Shown one piece after another: positions 1-9,347 of a DNA stretch of 64,000 bases. The position numbers and the translations under genes were made by a program. The DNA comes from Candidatus Thiodubiliella endoseptemdiera (lineage in GTDB: Bacteria; Pseudomonadota; Gammaproteobacteria; PS1; Pseudothioglobaceae), in contig JACCHT010000001.1 in assembly GCA_013416635.1 (NCBI GenBank), forward strand, positions 434,001 to 498,000. Reading direction: 5' to 3'. Every line of letters begins with the position of its first letter. The first letter of the stretch is position 1. The notes beneath the pieces were generated by a model, which saw only the letters and a program-made list of their open reading frames with translations, ran no database searches and was not told the DNA's origin.

Positions 1-127
1 TTTTTGCGTCTAAGTTTATCAGCTCACCACAACACTAAATTGGGTTTTCTATCCAAAAATTTATTTTCAAACTAATAAGTGAATAGACTTTTAAGTTGGA
101 AATTTTTCTAAAAAAAATATGCTAATA

Positions 128-288
128 GAGACCTTTGCATAAATAGGGATGATTAGCAAAATGACAGATTTTATTAAATTGGAAATTTTTTAAATCCACT
201 CCTAGCAGGGCTAAGGGTGTTTTTAAAAAGTTTGTAATTTGATGAAAGATGGCGTTTTGATGATTATTCATATTTATGTAAAGGTCTC
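128..288 (+). mobile_element. MITE copy 1 (161 bp, orientation A)
   Basis: Non-coding 161-bp element. It starts GAGACCTTTGCATAAATA and ends with the inverted complement; the ends continue as an imperfect inverted repeat of about 37 bp. This copy carries a C-to-T change in its right terminal repeat (TATGTAAAGG). TAATA flanks it on both sides (123-127 and 289-293). No transposase gene is inside, so mobility would depend on an enzyme encoded elsewhere. It forms a tandem pair with copy 2. Orientation A means the strand reading GGGATGATTAGC after the left repeat. Confidence 0.9.
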
Positions 289-293
289 TAATA

Positions 294-454
294 GAGACCT
301 TTGCATAAATAGGGATGATTAGCAAAATGACAGATTTTATTAAATTGGAAATTTTTTAAATCCACTCCTAGCAGGGCTAAGGGTGTTTTTAAAAAGTTTG
401 TAATTTGATGAAAGATGGCGTTTTGATGATTATTCATATTTATGTAAAGGTCTC
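294..454 (+). mobile_element. MITE copy 2 (161 bp, orientation A), tandem with copy 1
   Basis: Second member of a head-to-tail pair. It shares the middle TAATA with copy 1 and has a third TAATA at 455-459. It carries the same right-end C-to-T variant as copy 1, which no other copy in the window has. A 166-bp tandem duplication of one inserted element therefore explains the pair better than two independent insertions. It lies downstream of recJ. Confidence 0.9.
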
Positions 455-562
455 TAATAGTGTTTGTGTATTCTGTTTGGGTTTTTGCATTTGAATGTAA
501 GTCAGCCCTTAAAATATTGTGCAGGGTCTCCTTTTATCTTTTACTACATATTGATTATACTG

Positions 563-2257
563 CTAAATAGGACTAACCTGCTCAACCATCAATTGCAAAG
601 AAACACTGCCACGCCATTCATTGATAGAAAGTTTGTAGGCGATTGTTACTTGTTTAGTGCTGATGGGGGCTTGAAAAAAAGCGATGGCATCATAAAGCGT
701 GCTGGTATTTGTGAGTTTTAGGCGACATTTTAGGTGTTTTTCGCCGACTACTCTTTGCTCAACGATGTCAAAATCGCCGTGGAAAATGGGTTCTTCGAAA
801 CCTTGACCCCAGGGACCAGAGTGGGCAATTAGTTGAGCATTGTTGAGGGAGATGTCGGCGGATTCAAGAATGCCATCGGTGGATAATTCCATTTTAGGGA
901 TTTGATTATTAAGATGTGCTTGGATGGCGTTTGCAAATTCTTGTTGGAATTGGGCGAAATTTTCTGGTTTGATGCTGAGTCCTGCCGCCATGGCGTGGCC
1001 GCCGAATTTCAGGATTAAATCGGGGTATTTTCTATCGACTAAGTCTAATAAATCTTTAATGTGGACGCTGGGAATGGAGCGAATGGAGCCTTTTAAGTTG
1101 TCGCCTGATTGTGCAAATACGACGACTGGGCAGTGATAATCTTCTTTGAGTTTGCCTGCGACGATTCCGACAATGCCTTCGTGCCAAGATTTATCGAATA
1201 GGCAAATGGCAAATTTTCCTGCTTGATTGTCTTGTGCATCAATCACCGCTTGTGCTTCTTCTTGCATTTGTTCTTGCGTTGCCCTGCGTTTTTGGTTGAA
1301 GGCTTCTAATTCATTGGCATAGCGTCTGGCATCGTTCATATCGTCTGTTAATAGGCATTTGATGCCACGGGAAATGTCGCTTAAACGCCCTGCTGCATTT
1401 AAACGCGGGCCGACGGCAAAGCCGAGATCTGATGCTTGCAGGGTTTCTGCTTTACGATTAGCAACTTCTAGTAGTGCTAGGATACCTGGGGCACATTGTT
1501 TGTTGCGAATGCGTTTGATGCCTTCGGCGATGAGGATGCGATTATTTTGGTCAAGTTTTACCACATCGGCTACTGTGCCGAGTGCGACCAAGTCTAGCAC
1601 GGTGCGTAAATCGGGGATGGGGATGTGGTGGTTGGCAAAATAACCATTGGTTTGTAAGTGTGTTTTTAACGCAGAACAGAGGTAAAAAATCACGCCTACA
1701 CCGGCAAGATTTTTACTTAAAAATTCACAGTTTTTAAGATTGGGATTGATAATGGCATTTGCCTCAGGCAGTGAATCGCTGGGTAGATGATGATCGGTAA
1801 TAATGACTTCGATGCCTGATTGTTGTGCCAATTTCGCGCCGTCAAAACTTGAAATGCCGTTATCGACTGTGATAATTAAGTCGGGTTGTTTTGCTTGAAT
1901 GGATAATTTAACGATTTCAGGGCTTAATCCATAGCCGTGTTCAAAGCGATTTGGCACTAAGAAATCCACATATTTAGCTCCCATTAATCGCAGTGATTTA
2001 ACTGCAACAACTGATGCTGTCGCTCCATCGCAGTCAAAATCGCCAACGACTAAAATGCGTTTTTGTTCAAGCAATGCTTGTTCAAGCAGCTTGATAGCAG
2101 CATCTAGTTGTGCAAATTTAGGTTTTAAAAGCTCAGTCAACCCCAGCGATAGTTGGGTTTCTGTTACGCCACGCGCAGCATAAATTTTCTTTAAAAACAG
2201 AGGGATGTCATCTGAATAAGATGCCAATAATGTTGTGTCTATCGCTCTAGTTAGCAT
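563..2257 (-). CDS. recJ: Single-stranded-DNA-specific exonuclease RecJ
   Basis: Protein of 564 residues, close to the usual RecJ length of about 570-580. It is a 5'-3' single-strand exonuclease of the DHH phosphoesterase superfamily, used in recombination and mismatch repair. Motif I DFDCDG lies at about residues 73-78 and the DHH motif III at about 155-157, followed by the DHHA1 region with GGHAMAAGL near residue 410. The reading frame is intact. It is the last gene of a minus-strand run MFS-lspA-thiO-recJ, and its start overlaps the thiO remnant by about 10 bases. Family assignment is firm. Confidence 0.95.
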   Translation of the reverse strand: MLTRAIDTTLLASYSDDIPLFLKKIYAARGVTETQLSLGLTELLKPKFAQLDAAIKLLEQALLEQKRILVVGDFDCDGATASVVAVKSLRLMGAKYVDFLVPNRFEHGYGLSPEIVKLSIQAKQPDLIITVDNGISSFDGAKLAQQSGIEVIITDHHLPSDSLPEANAIINPNLKNCEFLSKNLAGVGVIFYLCSALKTHLQTNGYFANHHIPIPDLRTVLDLVALGTVADVVKLDQNNRILIAEGIKRIRNKQCAPGILALLEVANRKAETLQASDLGFAVGPRLNAAGRLSDISRGIKCLLTDDMNDARRYANELEAFNQKRRATQEQMQEEAQAVIDAQDNQAGKFAICLFDKSWHEGIVGIVAGKLKEDYHCPVVVFAQSGDNLKGSIRSIPSVHIKDLLDLVDRKYPDLILKFGGHAMAAGLSIKPENFAQFQQEFANAIQAHLNNQIPKMELSTDGILESADISLNNAQLIAHSGPWGQGFEEPIFHGDFDIVEQRVVGEKHLKCRLKLTNTSTLYDAIAFFQAPISTKQVTIAYKLSINEWRGSVSLQLMVEQVSPI

Positions 2258-3233
2258 GGTTAATTAACGCCAATAATCTTTCAGCACTCTCAGGTGCCAT
2301 ATTTAATCCATTGCGAAGATGCCCAGTATTAAGATATAAACCTTCTAGTTTCTCATATTTTTTAATCATCACCCCCGATTTGCTCGCTGGTCTAAAACCT
2401 GACCAGTGATGTTCAATACTTGCACCTCGTAATGCTGTAAATCGACTACTGGCAAATTCGAGCAATTCAACGCCTACTTGCTTATTTAGACTTCTATCAA
2501 AGCCCACATTTTCTGTAGTAGAGCCAATCAAAATACGCCCATCTTTCCTAGGAATAAGGTATCTGCCCTTATCCAAAACAATATGCTCAAGTACCCCAGG
2601 CTTGGATTTAATCACAATCATCTGCCCCTTGACTGGATACACTTCATTTTAATATCCAGCAAAGCAGAACTCCAAGCACCGCCGCAAATAATGCTATTGT
2701 CGCCATAATAATTTTTATGCTCAGTTTTAACCCCAAGCACCTTGTCCTTTTCGACAATTAATTCCTCAACTTTGCTAAATTCAACGATTTCAACCCCGCG
2801 TTTTAAAATATCGCTTTTAAGTGCTTTCAATAATCTCGGATTCCGCACTTGTGCCACCGCTGTAAACAATGCCCCTTGCGGATGTTTCTCAGCATTGACT
2901 TTATGTACTGCCATCCAATCAATGGCTTCATACCTGTCATATTCGTCCATCATCAATAACCCCGAACGGATATATTCAGTATCAATCCCCGTATCTGCAA
3001 ATAAAGTAGCACATAATTCTTCATAGACCGCCTGAGATGCCATACTCAACTCATTCACCACATCGCTATACATCCACGGATACAATGGGCTGATAATACC
3101 GCCCCCTGCCCATGATGATTCTTTGCCACAAAGGCGCGTTGCTCAATCAAAGTTACGTTGCACCTGATATTGCCAATGCACGGGCACTCATCATGCCGAT
3201 AACGCCACCACCAATGATTAAACAATCACTCAC
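2247..3233 (-). pseudogene. thiO: Glycine oxidase ThiO-like FAD oxidoreductase, frameshifted
   Basis: Three frames together rebuild a ThiO/DAO-family flavoenzyme, which oxidises glycine to the imine used for the thiamin thiazole ring. The N-terminal dinucleotide fold (LIIGGGVIGMMSARALA) starts at a GTG at 3233 that overlaps the lspA stop as GTGA. The chain then needs frame changes near 3160, near 3130 and near 2640. The C-terminal part has the typical PVKGQM, GRYLIPRKDGRILIGST and GHLRNGLNMAPESA segments. Three lesions in 1 kb suggest real loss, although indel errors are common in this window. Whether thiamin synthesis is affected cannot be judged here. Confidence 0.75.
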
Positions 3234-3690
3234 GATTTTTTAAACTCTGAGAACAATAGCACTGCCACACCGAGACTAATCGCAATATCTGCTACATTAA
3301 ACACCGGCCAATAAAAATCTTGGTAATGTAAATCAATAAAATCAATGACGAAACCATAAGCCGTTCTGTCAATCAAATTACCTACAGCCCCTGACAAAAC
3401 AAAACTTAATCCAAGCAGTTCAAATTTTTGAGTCAATGCCGTTTTTTCATCCAAATAATCAGGGCAATACTCGCCACAAAAGACAGGGAAATAAAGAAAT
3501 ACTTCTGCCAACCACCTTGGTCTGCTAAAAAACTGAAAGCAGCACCGTAGTTTCGCACATAGTGCCAACTAAAATACTCAGTAACCACAATAGTGCTTTG
3601 AAATTCCATTGTGTTTACAACCAAAATTTTGCTCAATTGATCAAGAAAAATCAAAGCAATTGTAAGGCTATAATATTTATTCAAAGTCAT
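3230..3690 (-). CDS. lspA: Lipoprotein signal peptidase LspA, single frameshift
   Basis: Signal peptidase II is an inner-membrane aspartyl protease that removes signal peptides from lipidated prolipoproteins. The first frame (from 3690) carries the N-terminal half with DQLSK and the VRNYGAAFSFL segment. The second frame carries GNLIDR and NVADIAI, which hold both catalytic aspartates. The frames join at about 3440-3450, where an A6 run would have to be A7 to keep frame (ATG AAA AAA ACG GCA). The gene is normally essential, so a sequencing indel or slippage-rescued frameshift is likelier than loss. Its ATG overlaps the upstream MFS stop as ATGA, which implies translational coupling. Confidence 0.85.
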
Positions 3691-5147
3691 ACTTTATTTG
3701 GATTGTATTTAACAATAACAATAATTGGAATGACAAAACTTGAAACCACTACCACCCACAACAAATCACCCAACTGTGAGTAATCTTGTGTAACAGTAAC
3801 CACGCCATCAGTAACAACCTCACGACTAACAACAAAGATTTTGTTCAAATATTTGGTCAATAAACCGCCTGCTGATAAGGCAATATTCATCAAACTTGCC
3901 ATTAACGCAAACCAAGTGCCTTTTTTGCCTTCAGGCGCATAAATTGCCACCAAAGTTAGCATTAACACTTGGGCAATATAATCAAACGGCGAAGCCAGTG
4001 CTGTATCTACCAATGCCACTGTTCTGGCTTCAACGCCAAGCAGCGTATGCACATCATAATACATCGCTACAATCGGCAAAGACAATAAAGTGCCAATAAT
4101 AGTTAAGAATATCAATACCTCTCCAATATTGCGTTTGACAATAAATTTAGTACTCAACCACATTCCTGCCAAGGCAATACCGCCACCAATCGCTGACAAT
4201 TTGGCAAAAAATGACTCATCAAAGCCCAGCACATCAATCTGCCACCATTGTAAACCTGCGCCAACTGAAGGCATTGCCCGATAAATAAAAATAACAATCA
4301 TTGCCATTTTAATATGACGAATGACATCCTCATTCAAATCACTAATCAAATCATTGAGTAAATACAACACAATACCGAGCGAAACCACAAACACAATTTC
4401 TTGTGAATAAGGCACTTGCGCATACCCCATAATCACCACAAATACCGCAAAAATTAAACCACCGAATAAAACTTGTTTATTAATTTCAGACACTGGCACA
4501 GGGTTAAGACGCACCAAACCGACCCCAAGAATTGACAATAACGGTATAAATAAGGCAATAATAAATACCGTTTCTCGTTCATCTTTAAAAACATCCGCCA
4601 ACTCGCCGCCAATCCAACCCGTAACAAAAATCGCCAACCCTAATGATAAACGAGCCAATACTTGAATACTGGCTAATTCTTGATGAATTTCCTCTTTAGA
4701 TTGACTCTTATCCACCACCTCAGTGCTCATCGTATCGGCTACCACATCTTGCATAACAAAACCAACCACGGCAATCACACTGGCAAAAATATACACACTT
4801 TTTTTAGAAAATTCTGCCACAATTGGATAATCCCCCACCACGGCAATCATCATTAGCGAACTGATGGTAATCAGCAACGCACCAATATAAACATAAGATT
4901 TTCGATTAGAGCCAAAAATCAGCACACTGTCAACCAGTGAACCAAAAATCATTTTCACCGTCCACGGCACCATCAGCCATATTCCCAACTCCGCCAAATC
5001 CGCCGCACTCATATCCAGCGAATCTTTCACCCAAAAGTTTGCAGCAATAGCAGTAAAAACACTACTTCCGTAAGCAAAATATACCAATAACAATGGCACA
5101 TAGCGTAAACGCATGGCTTTAATCGGTGTGAGTAAAATATCCAACAT
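3687..5147 (-). CDS. MFS membrane transporter, BT1/folate-biopterin-transporter-like
   Basis: Protein of 486 residues with about 12 hydrophobic segments and no frame break. The N-terminal region (MVPWTVKMIFGSLVDSVLIFG, then NRKSY) resembles the motif of the BT1/FBT branch of the major facilitator superfamily (PWxxKxxxGxxxDsxxixGxrRksY). The substrate is unknown; folate or pteridine transport is only a family-based guess. It is the first gene of a minus-strand operon leading into lspA, and is divergent from fabI with about 60 bp between the start codons, so the two promoters must lie close together. Confidence 0.65.
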   Translation of the reverse strand: MLDILLTPIKAMRLRYVPLLLVYFAYGSSVFTAIAANFWVKDSLDMSAADLAELGIWLMVPWTVKMIFGSLVDSVLIFGSNRKSYVYIGALLITISSLMMIAVVGDYPIVAEFSKKSVYIFASVIAVVGFVMQDVVADTMSTEVVDKSQSKEEIHQELASIQVLARLSLGLAIFVTGWIGGELADVFKDERETVFIIALFIPLLSILGVGLVRLNPVPVSEINKQVLFGGLIFAVFVVIMGYAQVPYSQEIVFVVSLGIVLYLLNDLISDLNEDVIRHIKMAMIVIFIYRAMPSVGAGLQWWQIDVLGFDESFFAKLSAIGGGIALAGMWLSTKFIVKRNIGEVLIFLTIIGTLLSLPIVAMYYDVHTLLGVEARTVALVDTALASPFDYIAQVLMLTLVAIYAPEGKKGTWFALMASLMNIALSAGGLLTKYLNKIFVVSREVVTDGVVTVTQDYSQLGDLLWVVVVSSFVIPIIVIVKYNPNKV

Positions 5148-5208
5148 AAGGTATTTGTTGATAAAATTCTCTATTATAATTTGTTTATTTTACTAAGGTA
5201 ATAATATT

Positions 5209-5990
5209 ATGGGATTTTTAACAGGAAAAAAGGCATTAATCGTAGGCGTTGCCTCTAACCGCTCAATTGCGTGGGGAATTGCCGAGGCAATGGCAAAACA
5301 AGGGTGTGAAATTGCACTCACTTATCAAAATGAAAAACTCAAAAAACGCGTGGACAAGTGTGCCGTAGTTTGTAATTCTGATATTGTTATTCCTTGTGAT
5401 GTAGGCACTGACGCTGGCATTGAAGAATCGTTCAGAGAACTTAAAAAACACTGGGATAATTTTGATATTGTTGTTCATTCTGTTGCCTTTGCCCCACGAG
5501 AAGCGTTAGACGGAATTATATTGAAGCCACTACGCGTGAAAACTTTGCCACTGCTCACGATATTAGCTCTTACAGTTTCACTGCATTAGCCAAGGCTGCA
5601 AGTCCTATGTTAAATGAAAATAGTGCATTATTAACCGTTAGTTATTTAGGGGCAATTCGTGCTATTCCTAACTACAATGTGATGGGTGTCGCAAAAGCGT
5701 CACTTGAAGCTAATGTGCGTTATATGGCAGCAGCAATGGGACCTTTAAAGGGCATTCGTGTTAATGCCGTATCCGCAGGGCCAATCAAGACATTGGCAGC
5801 ATCAGGCATTAAAGACTTCGGCAAGTTATTGGACTATGCAGCAGATTCATCCGCCCTTAAACGCAATGTTACCACCGAAGAAGTGGGTAACGCTGCTGCA
5901 TTCTTATGCTCTGATTTAGCCTCTGGTATTACAGGGGAAATTACTTACATTGACTCAGGCTACAATTTTTATGACAAAGGTCCTGAGTAA
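5209..5990 (+). CDS. fabI: Enoyl-[acyl-carrier-protein] reductase FabI, single frameshift
   Basis: NADH-dependent enoyl-ACP reductase of the short-chain dehydrogenase family, performing the last reduction of each fatty-acid elongation cycle. The start [23 protein letters not shown] is typical, and the catalytic YxxxMGxAK (YNVMGVAKA) is present in the second half. Frames change near 5513: adding one A in GACGGAATTATATT restores [13 protein letters not shown] and the rest of the chain (about 260 residues). Because FabI is normally essential, the lesion is probably a sequence error. A bidirectional terminator follows. Confidence 0.88.
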
Positions 5991-6011
5991 TAAACACAGA
6001 ATGCCAAAACT

Positions 6012-6040
6012 AAAAAACCCTGCATTTGCAGGGTTTTTTA
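6012..6040. terminator. Bidirectional rho-independent terminator between fabI and ppiD
   Basis: AAAAAACCCTGCA-TTT-TGCAGGGTTTTTT is a near-perfect stem with A and T tracts on either side. It lies in the short gap between the convergent genes fabI and ppiD and can act for both. Confidence 0.9.
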
Positions 6041-6044
6041 TTGC

Positions 6045-7898
6045 CTATAAATTATTTGCAAAGATTTCTATATCTGTGCCTTTACGCAATGTAGCCAAAA
6101 TACTTCTGAATACTTCATCAACTTCAAAACTGAGTAACACATTCATCAAGGTAGCATTAGGGGGGTTATCAGGTGCTTTGACTGCTGATAACTTCAATAC
6201 AACAACTTCTTGCGGGGCTATGCTTCTTGCAGCGTAGGTTACACTTTTGCTCGCACTTGGCTTTGGCAAAGTAAACACGCTGTTGACAATATTGATATTG
6301 ACTTTGACTTTCTTAACATCTCTACCAACCCAACCCATTTTTTTCCATTTAAGATTGTATTTTTCAATTAACTTTTCTGCCGCTTTGGTATCACCTTCAT
6401 CTAATGCAATTGCAATTTTATTGGCAATATCATTAATAAATTTTTTCGCCAATAAACCTGTTAAATGTTGAGTAATTTCAGCTTTTACCTCCTTAAAGTC
6501 TTTTTGTCTTTGGGCAATTTTGTTGTTAATTCTCAATACCACTAACTTGTCTTTACCTAATTCAATTGGCTCAGAATTTTCACCTTTATTTAGCACAGCA
6601 TCGCTATAAGCTGCTGCTATAAACTTGGCATCATAATTTTTGCTGTTTTGTGGGAAAAATACAGAAGTTTTAAGTTTTAAATCCATTTGTGCTGCCACTT
6701 CTTCTAAACTCGCTTCATAAGCCAAATTGCTAAAATTGTCGGTTAATTTATATACCAATTTTTGTGCAGCACGCTCCGTATAAAGCTTGGTTAATTCATC
6801 ACGCACTTCCTCAAATGGCTTAACTGCACTTGCTTTAATCTCGGTCAATTTAATAATATGATAACCAAAATCTGTCTTCACTGGCACACTCACTTCACCT
6901 ACTTTCATACTGAACACCTTGCTCTCAAATTCAGGCACCATCACACCCAGACCAAAGAAACCCAAATCACCTCCATTGTCTTTTGAACCTGTATCTATTG
7001 AATGCTTTATTGCTAATTCAGTAAAATCACCTCCTGCTTTAATTTCTGCAACAATGCTATCTGCTAATATTTTGCTCTCAACCAAAATATGCTGTGCTTT
7101 GCGTTCTTCCTCCGTGGTAAAACGCACAGATTCGTCTTCATAAAAATTAAACAATTCGTCTTCACTTACTTCAATATTTTTAGCCACTTGCTTAAATGAC
7201 AATTCCACGAAATCTACTTTTACTTTTTGCGGCTCAAAAAATGCTTTTTTTTGTGATTCATAAAATTCTTTAACACTTTTAGAATTTACCTTGACATTCT
7301 TAGAATGCTCTTTAACACTCAACAAAATATAGCTAAACTGACGCTTTTGGTCGTTCAACAATTGCACACGCTTCAAAGCTGATGGAGTAATAAATGCAGA
7401 ATCCAAAAAGTTATATTTAATTTGATTTTGCGTCAATTCATTAGTTTGCAACGCTTCATACTCCACATCGGAAAAACCACTCAACCTCAGCAATTGCCTA
7501 TATCTATCAACAGAAAATTTACCATCAACTTTAAACACATCGTTGCTTTGAATGAACACCTGCAACTCGTGTTGTGTCGTTGCATAACCTAATTGCTCTG
7601 CCAATTGCTCTAACAAATGCCTATTAATCATCGAATTGATGGTTTGCATTTTTACTGCTTGATTAACTTCGGCAGTATAACTCTTTCCTAATTCCTGTTG
7701 TAAGCGTCTTTTTTGCAGTTCAAATTCTGACAAAAAGGTTTCTTTGGAAATATCATCACTGCCAATTGTAGCAACCACAACATTTGATGTGCCTGTAAAG
7801 TATTCACTAACACCAAACAAAGCGAACGGAACAACAATAAGTGCAATGATGACATAAGCAACCCAACCTTTGATTTTTTCTTTGATAGAACTTAGCAT
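6045..7898 (-). CDS. ppiD: Periplasmic peptidyl-prolyl isomerase PpiD (SurA-like foldase)
   Basis: Protein of 617 residues. One N-terminal transmembrane helix (about residues 12-34) anchors it to the inner membrane facing the periplasm. It is followed by a SurA-N-like chaperone region and a parvulin (rotamase) domain at about 265-365, recognisable by AQHILVES, GGDLGFFG and KTDFGYHIIKL. The architecture and length match PpiD, which helps fold proteins leaving the Sec channel. The C-terminal domain is poorly conserved, as usual. The frame is intact. Confidence 0.9.
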   Translation of the reverse strand: MLSSIKEKIKGWVAYVIIALIVVPFALFGVSEYFTGTSNVVVATIGSDDISKETFLSEFELQKRRLQQELGKSYTAEVNQAVKMQTINSMINRHLLEQLAEQLGYATTQHELQVFIQSNDVFKVDGKFSVDRYRQLLRLSGFSDVEYEALQTNELTQNQIKYNFLDSAFITPSALKRVQLLNDQKRQFSYILLSVKEHSKNVKVNSKSVKEFYESQKKAFFEPQKVKVDFVELSFKQVAKNIEVSEDELFNFYEDESVRFTTEEERKAQHILVESKILADSIVAEIKAGGDFTELAIKHSIDTGSKDNGGDLGFFGLGVMVPEFESKVFSMKVGEVSVPVKTDFGYHIIKLTEIKASAVKPFEEVRDELTKLYTERAAQKLVYKLTDNFSNLAYEASLEEVAAQMDLKLKTSVFFPQNSKNYDAKFIAAAYSDAVLNKGENSEPIELGKDKLVVLRINNKIAQRQKDFKEVKAEITQHLTGLLAKKFINDIANKIAIALDEGDTKAAEKLIEKYNLKWKKMGWVGRDVKKVKVNINIVNSVFTLPKPSASKSVTYAARSIAPQEVVVLKLSAVKAPDNPPNATLMNVLLSFEVDEVFRSILATLRKGTDIEIFANNL

Positions 7899-7979
7899 AG
7901 TTTACATTTCATGAAATTTTAAAGTGCTAAATTATAAACGAAAACCTTACCTGCATTATAGTCAGATTTTTTATTAGGC

Positions 7980-8006
7980 AAAAAAAAACCCACCGTGAGG
8001 TGGGTT
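7980..8006 (-). terminator. Terminator of the tRNA-Val/tRNA-Asp transcript
   Basis: On the minus strand AACCCACC-TCAC-GGTGGGTT is followed by a T tract of about nine bases. It lies directly after the tRNA-Asp gene and upstream of ppiD. Confidence 0.85.
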
Positions 8007-8012
8007 CAAAAA

Positions 8013-8089
<77 letters not shown>

Positions 8090-8095
8090 ATTTTT

Positions 8096-8171
8096 TGGTG
8101 GGCGCTACAAGACTTGAACTTGTGACCCTCGCCTTGTAAGGGCGATGCTCTACCAACTGAGCTAAGCGCCC
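8096..8171 (-). tRNA. tRNA-Val (TAC)
   Basis: This 76-nt minus-strand cloverleaf begins GGGCGCTTAGCTCAGTT. It has anticodon TAC within CCCTTACAAGG, T-loop AGTTCAAGTCT and an encoded CCA. It is the first gene of the two-tRNA transcript. Confidence 0.97.
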
Positions 8172-8255
8172 AAAAAATGTACATCAGTGCTTAATCAAGC
8201 ACCGGCATATTATACTTAATAAAAAAATAAACTATCAACCAATTTTAGAAAGAAA

Positions 8256-8777
8256 TTATTTTTGTAGTTTATCAATCAATGGCAACATTTGCTTTTGCCA
8301 AATCTGTGGAGTAATCTCACCAATACGCTTGAATTGAATTACCCCATCTTTGTCAACAATAAAAGTCTCAGGCGTAGCATACACACCAAGCTCTAAACCA
8401 AGTTTTCCCTTGTCATCAAAGACAATAAAATCAAATGGATTGCCTAATATTTTTAAAAAACGCTTACCTTCTTTTTTGGTGTCTTTATAGTTAACACCTA
8501 CCATTTGCACACTACTGACTTTGGCGATTTTTTTCAACATTTGGTGCTCTGCTCTGCAAGTCACACACCAAGACGCCCACACATTAACTAATGAAACCTT
8601 ATTTTTTAATCGACTTTGTAGTTGATATTTTTCCCTTGTTTGAAAATCTTCTACTTCAAGATTTGGGAAAGCTTTGCCGATTAAAGGTGAGGGTAATTTT
8701 TTAGTATCACGCCCCAAACCATTATACAAAAACCACGCCAAAACCACAAAAATAACCAAAGGTAAAAACTTACCCAT
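8256..8777 (-). CDS. ccmG: Thiol:disulfide oxidoreductase CcmG/DsbE
   Basis: Membrane-anchored periplasmic thioredoxin-fold protein of 173 residues. It keeps the apocytochrome c CXXCH cysteines reduced for heme attachment. An N-terminal hydrophobic anchor (residues 3-20) is followed by the active site WCVTC at about 70-74 and the cis-Pro region (YATPETFIVD). Its start overlaps the end of ccmE by 8 bases, so the genes are co-translated. In many gammaproteobacteria ccmF lies between ccmE and ccmG; here it does not. Confidence 0.93.
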   Translation of the reverse strand: MGKFLPLVIFVVLAWFLYNGLGRDTKKLPSPLIGKAFPNLEVEDFQTREKYQLQSRLKNKVSLVNVWASWCVTCRAEHQMLKKIAKVSSVQMVGVNYKDTKKEGKRFLKILGNPFDFIVFDDKGKLGLELGVYATPETFIVDKDGVIQFKRIGEITPQIWQKQMLPLIDKLQK

Positions 8778-9192
8778 TATTTTTTGCCTTTTTTAACGCG
8801 TCAGCCACTTCGGGTGGCATATAGTTTTCATCGTGTTTTGCTAGAACTTCCGTTGCTACAAAAATATCCCCTTTTAAAGAGCCTGTAGTAATAATACCTT
8901 GCCCCTCTCTGAATAAGTCAGGCAAGATACCTGTATATTGAATGGTGAAAGATTTTTTGTTGTCCGTTACTTTGAAAGTAGATTTTAAATCTTCTCGTTT
9001 GAAACTGCCCACAGCCACCAAACCACCCAAACGGAAACTTTTGCCAACTGGTGCTTTACCTTCTGCCACTTCTGTTGGTGAATAAAAATAATTGGTATTG
9101 CTGCCCAAGGCTTGTAATAAAAGCGTTACTGCCAATATTGCACCGGCAACCAACACTGCTACTAACACCATTCTATTTTGTCTTTTTGTCAT
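8770..9192 (-). CDS. ccmE: Cytochrome c maturation heme chaperone CcmE
   Basis: Protein of 140 residues with one N-terminal transmembrane helix (about 8-28) and a periplasmic OB-fold domain. The heme-binding motif HDENY is at about residues 120-124, where His120 would form the covalent bond to heme before transfer to apocytochrome. The start codon overlaps the ccmD stop as ATGA. The reading frame is intact and the length is typical. Confidence 0.95.
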   Translation of the reverse strand: MTKRQNRMVLVAVLVAGAILAVTLLLQALGSNTNYFYSPTEVAEGKAPVGKSFRLGGLVAVGSFKREDLKSTFKVTDNKKSFTIQYTGILPDLFREGQGIITTGSLKGDIFVATEVLAKHDENYMPPEVADALKKAKNNG

Positions 9193-9347
9193 TTTTTTTC
9201 ACCTCTTGCGTATTTAATGCGTAATTGCGTAACCACCCGTTTGTGATTTACCTTAGTGCTGATAAATAAAAACCCCACTATGGCAAAAGTGAGCAAATAA
9301 GATACCCATATATATATCATGTACTTATCAAATAATAAAAATCCCAT
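9189..9347 (-). CDS. ccmD: Heme exporter subunit CcmD
   Basis: Small 52-residue protein beginning MGFLLFDKYMIYIWVSYLL, with one transmembrane helix and a basic tail (VNHKRVVTQLRIKYARGEKK). This is the usual CcmD layout. CcmD helps release holo-CcmE from the CcmABC complex. The position is diagnostic: its ATG overlaps the ccmC stop (TAATG) and its TGA overlaps the ccmE start (ATGA). Identification rests on position and architecture more than on conserved residues. Confidence 0.85.
   Translation of the reverse strand: MGFLLFDKYMIYIWVSYLLTFAIVGFLFISTKVNHKRVVTQLRIKYARGEKK

Noticed and set aside
122-325. Open frames of 60-90 codons spanning the MITEs on either strand
   Set aside because: They are the same 48-codon element frame extended into random flanks; listed as an element property, not as genes.
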